The notes under the pieces are model-generated. The model was not told where the DNA came from. It saw only the letters and a program-made list of their open reading frames with translations, and ran no database searches. This document shows positions 46,102-53,952 of a stretch of 64,000 bases of DNA, one piece after another. How positions within the stretch are numbered: the stretch's first letter is position 1; every line of letters starts with the position of its first letter. The translations under genes and the position numbers were made by a program. The stretch comes from CBDFGS01 sp965247255 (GTDB lineage: Bacteria; Chloroflexota; Dehalococcoidia; Lucifugimonadales; CAUZJF01): the NCBI GenBank assembly GCA_965247255.1, contig CBDFGS010000013.1, positions 186,001-250,000 on the forward strand, in the 5' to 3' direction.

Positions 46102-47817
46102 CCCGAATCCACCGAAGGACACCGATGGACGGCGTGAGGAAAGCGGAAGGGGGGGTGAGGGAGCTACAGGGGAAATAGCCTGGGTTCCATTTGGGGTAGG
46201 GAGGTCGGCGGACGGTCTTCATCGCCGCACAGGGGCCCCTATGGCCGTCTGCGGGAGCTGCGATGCGGGGGATGGCGAGAGAATACGCAGCAGGGAACTC
46301 TCTCGGACCGGGCTGGCGCGAGTCTGCGGGGATCTTCGGTTGTCCGGTGGGTGGGTCGCCGACGGTGCCGTCAGGCCGGGAGTGGAATGGCTCGCAGCCG
46401 GGCCAAGGCGCGGCTGAACTTCTCAGCCCAAGGCCAGCGATCCGGAAGATGCAGGGTCAACCGGCGTGCCGAGCGGGTGAGCCGTCCGGCTAGGGAGAAG
46501 AACCGCCGCCGGAGGGTCTTGGTGGTGGCTATCCGCTCTCCCAGACCGATCCGCGCCGTCCAGCGGGCCAGGTTGTGGGCCATCGTCTGGACGGCCAGCC
46601 AGGCGCCGTTGGCGGCGAAGCGGCCCGAGGGGAGATGGTTCAGCCCGACGCCGTACTTGAGGTCGCGTATGGCATTCTCGATCTCGGCGTGGCGGCGATG
46701 GTCAGCCTCCAGTTCGAGCAACTCCCCGTCCCGGTCGGTGATGAAGCCGTGATAACTGTATTTGGCGAAGAGGGCCAGTTGGGAACCGGGCGTCGGCTTC
46801 ACCCGCCGGACGATGAGCCGTACCGGCGCGGCGTCTGCCTCGGCCTGGAAGGGGGTGCAGGTGATCTCGGCCACATCGGCGGCACCGTCCATCCAGTAAG
46901 GAATCGGCGTCCAGGCATCTTCGGGTATCGCCTCGATGAGATTGTGCAGGCTTTTGTGCTGGCGGATGGTGATGGAGTAGCGGACATTGATCCGGCGGCA
47001 GACGGCGACCACGGCGTGGGTATAGAAGCCGCTGTCGGCACGCATGGTGAGCTGCCCGCTGGCCCCGCCGTAGCGAACCCGGCTCACCGTTTCACGCAGG
47101 AAGTGGGCGGCGCCGCGAGCGGTGTTGGCCCGGCCCTCGCGCAGCCGGGCCATCAGCACGTCGCCTGTGCCGGCGGCGACGGCCAACAGCGGGTGATAGC
47201 CCCGCTTGCCGGTATAGCCGTGGTGGCGTGCGCCCTCCTTGGCCAGTCCGTAGGTCTCGCAGATGGTGGAGTCCAGGTCAATGGTCAGGGGCCCGTCGCC
47301 GGGTCCCGCCCCGGCCTGCCAAGCCCGGGCCAGCAACTCGCGGCTCACCCGGTCGAGTTGACGGACGTGGCCCCACCGGAAGCTGCGCAGGAAGGTGCCC
47401 AGGGTGGATGGCGCCTTCACCGTGCCGCCCAGGGTGCTGGCCGTCCCCCCGGTGCGCAACACATCGGCGTCGTCAATGCAGTCGCCCCCAGCCAGCGCAG
47501 ACGCCACCAGCGTCATCATCTTGTCGCTCGTGTTCGCCCGCCCCGGGGCATCGCCCAGGTCGAGGCGCTGCCGGACGAGTTCGGGCAGGCCGAGGTGCCG
47601 CGCCAGGGTGGCCGGAAGGAGCAGCCCGGCATTGGCCACCAAGCGGCGGTCGTCGAAGGTGATTTGGATTCGGTCGGGGTGGTTGCGTGGCAGCATCTAT
47701 TGGGTGCTCCTTTTCCAGGGTCTGTTTTTTGCTACAAAACCATTATCCCAGAAGCACAGGAGCACCTTCTTGCTGCTTCAGGACGCTAACCCGACGCCCT
47801 CCTTCGGTGGATTCGGG
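46102..47817 (-). mobile_element. IS1380-family insertion sequence, copy 2 (TSD TTTAC)
   Basis: 1716 bp with ends CCCGAATCCACCGAAGGA / TCCTTCGGTGGATTCGGG. The 5-bp target duplication is TTTAC at 46097-46101 and 47818-47822. It is the same element type as 32025-33728 but with many internal differences. Confidence 0.95.
46371..47696 (-). CDS. IS1380 family transposase (DDE group 1), copy 2
   Basis: This 441-aa protein has the same length as the 32282-33607 transposase and is largely similar along its whole length. The DDE core is present: Asp in LTIDLDSTICETYG, Asp in LTMRADSGFYTHAVV and Glu in EIENAIRDLKYGVGLNHLPS. The frame is intact, so the copy may be functional. Substitutions are spread through the gene, so the two insertions probably came from separate transposition events or from a diverged element family. 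Confidence 0.95.
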   Translation of the reverse strand: MLPRNHPDRIQITFDDRRLVANAGLLLPATLARHLGLPELVRQRLDLGDAPGRANTSDKMMTLVASALAGGDCIDDADVLRTGGTASTLGGTVKAPSTLGTFLRSFRWGHVRQLDRVSRELLARAWQAGAGPGDGPLTIDLDSTICETYGLAKEGARHHGYTGKRGYHPLLAVAAGTGDVLMARLREGRANTARGAAHFLRETVSRVRYGGASGQLTMRADSGFYTHAVVAVCRRINVRYSITIRQHKSLHNLIEAIPEDAWTPIPYWMDGAADVAEITCTPFQAEADAAPVRLIVRRVKPTPGSQLALFAKYSYHGFITDRDGELLELEADHRRHAEIENAIRDLKYGVGLNHLPSGRFAANGAWLAVQTMAHNLARWTARIGLGERIATTKTLRRRFFSLAGRLTRSARRLTLHLPDRWPWAEKFSRALARLRAIPLPA

Positions 47818-47822
47818 TTTAC

Positions 47823-47871
47823 GAAGACGCCGTAAAGCGAATCAAATCGGTGAGGGTACTCACTACCTGGT
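47823..47871 (+). pseudogene. C-terminal end of the gene split by IS1380 copy 2
   Basis: After the second TTTAC, the frame of the 45514 gene resumes as EDAVKRIKSVRVLTTW and meets a TAG. Past that TAG the same frame reads GLGEELEHTAEGQTGNGRNL to a TGA near 47950, so the TAG might itself be a later nonsense change. Confidence 0.5.
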
Positions 47872-47947
47872 AGGGTCTCGGCGAAGAGCTGGAACACACC
47901 GCCGAAGGACAAACTGGCAACGGCAGAAATCTTTTGGCCGCCCTGGA

Positions 47948-47991
47948 GTGAACTCGGTCAGGGAACCAGGGCGAGTTCTGGGAGTCTCGGG
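47948..47991 (+). repeat. 43-nt repeat unit 3
   Basis: Starts GTGAACTCGGTCAGGGAACC and ends GGGAGTCTCGGG. Confidence 0.55.
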
Positions 47992-48060
47992 CTTTAGTAG
48001 AGGGTGAGCCTAGCGACGTGGTGGAGTCGCCAGGCGCGCCTGGTGGGGACGATGCTACAG

Positions 48061-48103
48061 GGTGAACCAGGTCGGAGATCCGGGGCGGTTTGGGGACTCC
48101 GGG
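48061..48103 (+). repeat. 43-nt repeat unit 4
   Basis: Starts GGTGAACCAGGTCGGAGATC and ends GGGGACTCCGGG, the best match to unit 1. Confidence 0.55.
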
Positions 48104-48667
48104 TTAGCTTAAGACGCCGCTTGACGAGTAGCAGATGGCCGGGGTGGGCGGTCAAAAGTTGCGGTCGTTCACCTAACTTGGCTTGCCTAGTATCATCGTT
48201 CGGAATCAAGTGGGTCAATCCAACTCTGCGCCGACGCGAGCAGGACAATAGGCATTGAGGAGACCATAAGTAACCCTTCCACAGTTCAATTTGGTCTTAC
48301 GCAGGCTGTCGATTCTGTCTCTGTCGAAGCCATCGGAGACTGAGCGGACATGCCCCCCGGGGGCTGCTGCACCATACCGACCCCTCCATTCCTCCAGCGA
48401 TCGCCGCACGATCGGCGCCTGTGTGGTTGTGTCTCCGTATTGTCCACCGCCGCGCTACAGACACTCCCGTCTCTCTATCAGCGGATCGCCCTGCGTCGCA
48501 CTCCAATCACCGTGAACGGATTGTGCCTGAAAAGTATGCCACATGGGTAGAGTAAGGTTATGGACGCCCAGCAACCGTTGTATTACTCTGGGAACATGGA
48601 CCTAGAAGGAGAAGTATCAAGAATCGGAACTTAGACTCTCTTTCAAGGGTGTTTACCCGACTAACTC
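48104..48667. other. Intergenic stretch with no supported gene
   Basis: Only short open frames with arginine- or proline-rich shadow translations are present. The region ends the decayed phage-like segment and leads to the Kelch gene. Confidence 0.4.
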
Positions 48668-49978
48668 ATGGAAACTAGTATTGGCGGAATGTTGATCTTG
48701 GGCGTCGCGATGGTTGCGTTCATGGTTATGACACATGCCATGCTCGTGTCAAATCAGTTGATGGTGAGTTCTATCAAGGAAGGCGCCGAGTTCGCGGCGG
48801 AACGAGCTCAGACGCAGATAAACCAAACTTACTCTGCCTCCACCGGTTCCCGCCTAAGAGTCGACCTCAAGAACACCGGCGGCACTTCAGTGTCGGACTA
48901 TGCAGACATGGAGTTCATAGTCGACTACCAGGCCGTCGGAGGCGCGCTGGTTAGCAAGCGATTGACGTACGTATCCAGCACCCCAGGGAATAACCAATGG
49001 AGCGACAGGTTCAGAACACCAGATGCGTTCCAACCGGGAATCTGGGACTCGGACGAAGAGCTCAAGCTGCTCGCAGTCCTAGAACCCAAGCACGATACCA
49101 GCACCAGAGGGACGGTGACAGTAGCCACGCCGAATGGAGTTTCGGTAACCGGAAGTTTCTTGGGGCCGTATTGGGAGTCGTTATCGGACACGCCATCAGC
49201 AACGAACGATGGGGCGTCTCTTGCTACAGACGCTACTCATATCTATGCCTTACGTGGCTCAAACAACAGCGACTTCTGGCGCTATGACGTAGTTGCTAAC
49301 ACGTGGAGCTCTCTGTCAAATACTCCCGTAGCGGTAGATGACGGGAGCGCACTACTCTACGCGAGCGGCTATGTCTATGCGCTTGGCGCTAATGACACGA
49401 ACGCGTTTTGGCGCTATAGCGTCAGCGCTGGTAGCTGGGAGACCCTTGCGGTAACCCCAGTTATCGTCGAATGGGGTGGAGCCCTGACCTGGGATGGGTC
49501 GGACATCGTATATGCCTTTCGAGGCAATGACCAAGTCACGTTCTGGGGATATAGCAGCTCTACGAACACCTGGGATACTACGCTGGCGGACGCTCCGGCG
49601 ACAGTGCAATGGGGTGGCTCACTCGCCTACGTTGCGGGGGATATCTACGGGTTCAGAGGCAACCTGTCTACCGCTTTCTGGAGATATAGCGTAAGCGGCG
49701 ATTCGTGGAGTGTTACTCCCCCAGCTGATGCTCCAGGAACCGTGGAACGGGGTGGGACGCTGACTTGGCCGGGTGGCGATTATATCTACGCCACGCGGGG
49801 CAACAATAGCAATGACTTTTGGCGATACAGCATCAGCAACGATAGTTGGGAAAGCCAGGTCTTGACCCCATCACAGGTGGATCCTGGGGGTGCCCTCATC
49901 TACCTGGACGGAGATATATACGCGCTGAGGGGCAGTAACACACCAGCTTTCTGGAAGTTCCGACCGACTGACTTCTAA
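48668..49978 (+). CDS. Archaellum-like pilin (FlaF/FlaG-type) domain fused to Kelch repeats
   Basis: The protein has 436 aa. A single N-terminal hydrophobic helix (IGGMLILGVAMVAFMVMTHA) begins almost at the initiator, as in archaeal ArlF/ArlG and type IV pilin-like proteins without a long signal. A beta-sandwich follows: RVDLKNTGGTSVSDYADMEF, then PGIWDSDEELKLLAVLEP and TVATPNGVSVTGSF (residues about 60-170). This KNTGGTS...NGVS pattern is typical of archaellar stator proteins. Residues about 170-436 hold six repeats of about 45 aa ending FWRYSV..SW, a probable Kelch beta-propeller. No good ribosome-binding site is visible. The domain assignment is by pattern, not by search. Confidence 0.6.
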   Translation: METSIGGMLILGVAMVAFMVMTHAMLVSNQLMVSSIKEGAEFAAERAQTQINQTYSASTGSRLRVDLKNTGGTSVSDYADMEFIVDYQAVGGALVSKRLTYVSSTPGNNQWSDRFRTPDAFQPGIWDSDEELKLLAVLEPKHDTSTRGTVTVATPNGVSVTGSFLGPYWESLSDTPSATNDGASLATDATHIYALRGSNNSDFWRYDVVANTWSSLSNTPVAVDDGSALLYASGYVYALGANDTNAFWRYSVSAGSWETLAVTPVIVEWGGALTWDGSDIVYAFRGNDQVTFWGYSSSTNTWDTTLADAPATVQWGGSLAYVAGDIYGFRGNLSTAFWRYSVSGDSWSVTPPADAPGTVERGGTLTWPGGDYIYATRGNNSNDFWRYSISNDSWESQVLTPSQVDPGGALIYLDGDIYALRGSNTPAFWKFRPTDF

Positions 49979-50036
49979 CAATCACAATCGCCTTTCGTAG
50001 TTTGGGCAGCCGCCCATGACGAGCTGATTCCTGCGT

Positions 50037-50525
50037 CTATATCTCCACGAGCCGGTGGCCGTCCACATCCAACGCTATTCGGGTCCCCCGCAGCGGCCAC
50101 AGATTCCTACCATAAACCGTGAACTGGGCCCGATGAGCAGATGTCTTCCCGATCGTAAACTCGAGGCGCTCCGTTTTCTGCCAGCTCCCTCGCACTTTAG
50201 CTTGCTCCTCTCCGTTTACTCGCACTAAGTATCTTCCGAATGGAGGGAGCGCAGAGTGAGTCAGAAGGATGGCTAGCTGGTGTCGTTCCCGACCCTCGAG
50301 ATCGAAGTGCCACTCTGTCCCCACACCGAGCGTGTCCATCAGCAATGAGAGCAGAAGCAGGAGAGGCAAGATCCAAACCAGCTGGCCGATAACATTCCAA
50401 GGAGACTGCACGCTGGCCACGTCAGCCATTGTGAGTCCTATTGCACCCAAGATCGGAGCGGCAGCGGCGAATCCAAGCAAGACCCACCGGCGACGGCTAA
50501 CTACTGATGCGCTGATTACGTTCAT
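50037..50525 (-). CDS. Small membrane protein of unknown function
   Basis: The protein has 162 aa. Two transmembrane helices lie at about residues 14-34 (WVLLGFAAAAPILGAIGLTM) and 46-63 (LVWILPLLLLLSLLMD). A polar beta-rich C-terminal part follows (RYLVRVNGEEQAKVRGSWQK, FTVYGRNLWPLRGTRIALDV) and is probably outside the bilayer. The family is not recognised. It is convergent with the Kelch gene. Confidence 0.55.
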   Translation of the reverse strand: MNVISASVVSRRRWVLLGFAAAAPILGAIGLTMADVASVQSPWNVIGQLVWILPLLLLLSLLMDTLGVGTEWHFDLEGRERHQLAILLTHSALPPFGRYLVRVNGEEQAKVRGSWQKTERLEFTIGKTSAHRAQFTVYGRNLWPLRGTRIALDVDGHRLVEI

Positions 50526-51264
50526 CCCGTTACCGATGTGACAGAATCTTCGGTTTCAGACCTAATCTGCGTTCTCCCAAGGCCCTGACCACTGCAACTG
50601 TGCGAGGCCACACCGATGATAGTGTTTCGGGTCTTTGAAGCAGAGATCAACCAATTGTCGGCAGTACTTCTCGCGGGAGACACAGCCGGGGGGAGTCCTT
50701 TTTGGGGGCCGGTTCCATGACGAAGCCAGCTTAGGCGCAAGAATCGTTATTTAGGGCGAGTACTCGGCAGGTCTGGCACCTGACCCCGAGTGCTACGTAC
50801 TAGATTCATTGGGGATAGCGAGGCTCGGGTGGAGCGTAGCTTACATCATGGGCCCAACGGGGAATAGCGCGCGTGACCAGCGAACCCTGAAGAGAGCACC
50901 CCTCGTAGCCCTGGCGACCCTCGCATCCGGTTCGTGAGGCTGGCACGGAATCACGGATCGGAAGAGAAGCCGCAAGCGCCTGTATACAGCCCTGCAAAGG
51001 CATCATCTCCAGGTCACGTAGCACTGAAGCGAGCGAGCCCGTTCGCAGACAGCTTTGGCAATACAACGACGCAATGTTCGTGGGTGAAGCGGCGCCCATC
51101 GTTGCCAAGATTGGCCCTCCCTCAACGTTTCTGTCCTTGCCGTTCGCGTCGACTCGCCTGGCGTCCTCCATCTCCTACTTTGCCCGAGGCGCGCCCTGGG
51201 CTATTCGATGCCGGCGCTGAGTTGGACTAGCGACCTCTACCGTCGTCCAGAGGCGGTGTAGACT
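50526..51264. other. Intergenic stretch with no supported gene
   Basis: Short open frames on both strands (for example minus strand 50806-51171) lack ribosome-binding sites and recognisable domains. I see no RNA gene or clear repeat. Confidence 0.4.
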
Positions 51265-51516
51265 GTGCTCAGTGCCGCCGGTCGAGTGAGATTTGGACTC
51301 GTTATCGCGGGACTGGCGATACTCGTGGTAAAGTCCCGTCGGCGCTGGACGGGTTCCCCGTTGATCGCTGGGGGTGTGTGTTTCGGCCTGGGAGACGTGG
51401 GGGTGCCGCTGATGGGGTTGACCTGGCTCGCATTTGGGACCGTATTGTTCTTAATAGACCGCAATGCGGTCACGACGAAGGTACCGCAGCTTTTCCCAGG
51501 GACTGACGAGGTATGA
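51265..51516 (+). CDS. Possible small membrane protein
   Basis: 83 aa from a GTG. It has hydrophobic segments (FGLVIAGLAILVV, GVPLMGLTWLAFGTVLFLID), suggesting two membrane helices. No ribosome-binding site or family is recognised, so this may be a chance frame. Confidence 0.3.
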   Translation: MLSAAGRVRFGLVIAGLAILVVKSRRRWTGSPLIAGGVCFGLGDVGVPLMGLTWLAFGTVLFLIDRNAVTTKVPQLFPGTDEV

Positions 51517-51633
51517 AGATTTAGCTACCCTAAGATCGTCACCTTTCGCCATCCCGACCTACAATCGCGTGGCCATAGGAGGGGGTTCTGCGTATTGGCG
51601 TGTATGTTCTGAACCTCGCCTGACTCTACTTTC

Positions 51634-52041
51634 TTACCCATTCGCCCTTGCCATATAACTCTCATACGCCCTCTTGCCACCCCTTGATAACGTGAGCCAT
51701 AGGCTTGCCACCACGACCAACAGTAAGGGAATACCGACGCCAGTAACCACCCCAACGGCGGACGGGATAAGTAGGGCTAACGACGATATGGCTAGTAGGG
51801 GGCGCGCTGCCGGGTAGCGACGCCGGAGTGCCAATCCGTTGACTGAAAAAAAGGCCCCCAACACAAGAAACACCAGGACCACAATCCACCACTTATCTCC
51901 AGCCTCAAATGCCTGACCCTCAGGATCGTCGCCTATGACGACGGAGAGGAAGGCAAGCAATGCTAAGGCAAGGAAGATGCCTCCGAAGACAAGCCAGCCA
52001 GCACCGAGGATCTTGATATTGCGATTCCTGGTCCCATACAT
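51634..52041 (-). CDS. Four-helix membrane protein of unknown function
   Basis: This 135-aa protein starts at the ATG at 52041, preceded by AGGAGG at 8 bases (a GTG three codons earlier would overlap that site). Four hydrophobic helices are visible: ILGAGWLVFGGIFLALALLA, WWIVVLVFLVLGAFFSVNG, PLLAISSLALLIPSAVGVV and GIPLLLVVVASLWLTLS. It ends in a basic tail. The family is not recognised; the small size and lack of polar residues suggest a structural or accessory membrane protein. Confidence 0.6.
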   Translation of the reverse strand: MYGTRNRNIKILGAGWLVFGGIFLALALLAFLSVVIGDDPEGQAFEAGDKWWIVVLVFLVLGAFFSVNGLALRRRYPAARPLLAISSLALLIPSAVGVVTGVGIPLLLVVVASLWLTLSRGGKRAYESYMARANG

Positions 52042-52281
52042 GTCAGCCACCTCCTGGTCTCGTTGACCGTGAGGCTACATTGGTGCGCGGACCCTGACTA
52101 GGGACTAATGTACTAGTCCTGTGATGACGATTGAACTGCCTTGATCTACAATGGCGAGGCTACCAAAAAAGGTTCTGCGTATTGTCCCCCGCGCTCCACC
52201 AAGATGGGGCAACCGGCGAGGTGGTGCTTCCTCCTCACTACACAGGGGTTCAGAGCGCCCCGGAGATAACGATGTTGCAGC

Positions 52282-53067
52282 ATGCGAATAGCCATTCTCT
52301 CTGACATACACGGGAATCCAGTCGCGCTGGATGCGGTGCTGGCGGATGCTCGGTCGACGGGCGCGGAGGCCTACTGGGTGCTCGGAGACCTCGTCGCTAT
52401 CGGTTATAGCCCGGTCGAGGTGTTGGAGAACCTGAGCCGGCTGGACAACGCGGTATTCGTTCGCGGCAACACCGACCGTTACGTTGTGACCGGCGAGGGG
52501 CCACCGCCGACCCGCGAAGACGCGAAAGCCAATCCTGAGCATGTGGACGCTGTTGCCGATATGGCCGCGTCATTCGCCTGGACGAGAGGTTTCATCTCAG
52601 CCCATGGCTGGTATGACTGGCTCGCCGACCTGCCCATGGAAAAGAGGATCGCTTTGCCGGACGGGACACGCAGTCTCCTCGTCCATTCGTCGCCCGGCCG
52701 TGATGACGGGGCCGGACTGAATCCCGGCTTAAGCAACTCCGAGATCGAGCAGCTTACCGACGGGTGCGAGGCAGACCTTGTTTGCGTGGGCCACACCCAT
52801 GAGACGATGCACCGGCAGCTGGCGCAGACTCGGGTCGTCAACCCCGGAAGCGTGAGCAACCCCAAGGCGCCCGACCTTCGCGCAAGCTACGCTATTCTGG
52901 ACTCCACGGAGACCGGAATCGACCTACGCCATCGTTACGTGGACTACGACCACGCAGCCGTGATCGACGCGGTGCGCTGGAGCCGTCACCCCGCGGCGGA
53001 GCTCATCGTCAGCTTCCAGCAAGGCGCCCTGCCGAGTACGCCTCCACACCCAGACCACCTAATCTGA
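52282..53067 (+). CDS. Metallophosphoesterase (YfcE/MJ0936-like)
   Basis: This 261-aa calcineurin-like phosphoesterase has two metal ions. Ligand motifs are in the right order: AILSDIHGNPVAL (Asp8, His10), VLGDLVAIG (Asp36), VRGNTDRYV (Asn-His-like GNTD), LLVHSSPG and VCVGHTHETMH (His pair). The C-terminal NPGSVSNPK segment is usual for this group. Members act on phosphodiesters or nucleotides; the substrate is unknown. It is a single gene, divergent from the small membrane protein on the left. Confidence 0.9.
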   Translation: MRIAILSDIHGNPVALDAVLADARSTGAEAYWVLGDLVAIGYSPVEVLENLSRLDNAVFVRGNTDRYVVTGEGPPPTREDAKANPEHVDAVADMAASFAWTRGFISAHGWYDWLADLPMEKRIALPDGTRSLLVHSSPGRDDGAGLNPGLSNSEIEQLTDGCEADLVCVGHTHETMHRQLAQTRVVNPGSVSNPKAPDLRASYAILDSTETGIDLRHRYVDYDHAAVIDAVRWSRHPAAELIVSFQQGALPSTPPHPDHLI

Positions 53068-53142
53068 CCATCACCGCCTCAGTCGGGCGCGAGCGTAGCA
53101 CACTCTGATTCCCGTACGGGCGGGGGTGCCGGTCTGCATAGC

Positions 53143-53598
53143 TCACCGCTCCGACTTAAGGAGTTCCCGGGTCAGCTCGGCGTGACCGAGATGCTCGGCG
53201 GCGTGGCGAGCGACTATGATCAGCGTCTCCCGACCGGTAACGAGCCCCCGGCCCGGGTACTCCTTCTTGCGATCGAGTCGATCTTGCGGAGCGCCATCCA
53301 GACACTTAGATATTCGGTCTCGCAGCTCCCGCCAGCGCCTCTGGATTGCTTCGGAGGAGCCTCCCTGGGCGCGGAACTCCGCGTCGCGGTCCCGCTGGAA
53401 CGGCTCGTCGCACACTCCACCCAGGACGTTTTGCTCAACGTTGCCCATGGTGTGAGTGGCGAGGACGTAGAGGCTGTTTGCTTCTACTAATGGACTCCAG
53501 TTGAGGTCGTCGGCGTCCAGTTCATGGAGGCACTCAACGAGGCTGTCCACCGAACCGGATATGAACCCCCAGAACAGCGCTATCTCTTCGGATTTCAT
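53143..53598 (-). CDS. DinB/YfiT-like putative metalloprotein
   Basis: This 151-aa protein is probably a four-helix bundle of the DinB superfamily. Three spaced histidines could bind a metal: YVLATHTMGNVEQN near residue 49 and IVARHAAEHLGHAELTREL near residue 132. GAGG-type spacing (GAGG 5 bases before the ATG) supports the start. In other bacteria such proteins are thiol-dependent transferases or of unknown role. Confidence 0.78.
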   Translation of the reverse strand: MKSEEIALFWGFISGSVDSLVECLHELDADDLNWSPLVEANSLYVLATHTMGNVEQNVLGGVCDEPFQRDRDAEFRAQGGSSEAIQRRWRELRDRISKCLDGAPQDRLDRKKEYPGRGLVTGRETLIIVARHAAEHLGHAELTRELLKSER

Positions 53599-53952
53599 TT
53601 TTACCTCTTCTCAGCCATGTTGACCAGCCGCTCTAGCGAGCCCCTCGAGACCACAGACCTCTCGTACGATGGCCCCACACCGTGGAACGTGCAACACGAA
53701 ACATTCGTGAACGGCATTTCCTTCAGCCCCCGGGTTCACACGTGCCAAGTCCAGGTCGTCTTCGTGACGCCCGATTCTACGCCTCAGGTAGCTACGGTGC
53801 AACGCCCGACGGGTTCCCGGCTAGAAATCGGGAAACGCCCCGCATATTACGCATCTCCCGTCTACGGCAGATGGTGATAAACTCTTCGCCGTCTACACGA
53901 TCTCCCCAGGCGTCGTCAGATTCATGAGGTCCGGCCCCCCAAAAGCGACAAC
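53599..53952. other. Intergenic stretch with no supported gene
   Basis: A plus-strand frame at 53524-53877 and a minus-strand frame at 53611-53802 exist, but neither has a ribosome-binding site or recognisable motif. It probably contains the promoter of the FAD gene. Confidence 0.4.

Noticed and set aside
48291..48550. Short frames with LSILSLSKPSETERT-like peptide
   Set aside because: Likely a low-complexity intergenic repeat rather than a gene; no start site support.
50806..51171. A 121-codon minus-strand frame
   Set aside because: No ribosome-binding site, unusual composition and no recognisable domain.
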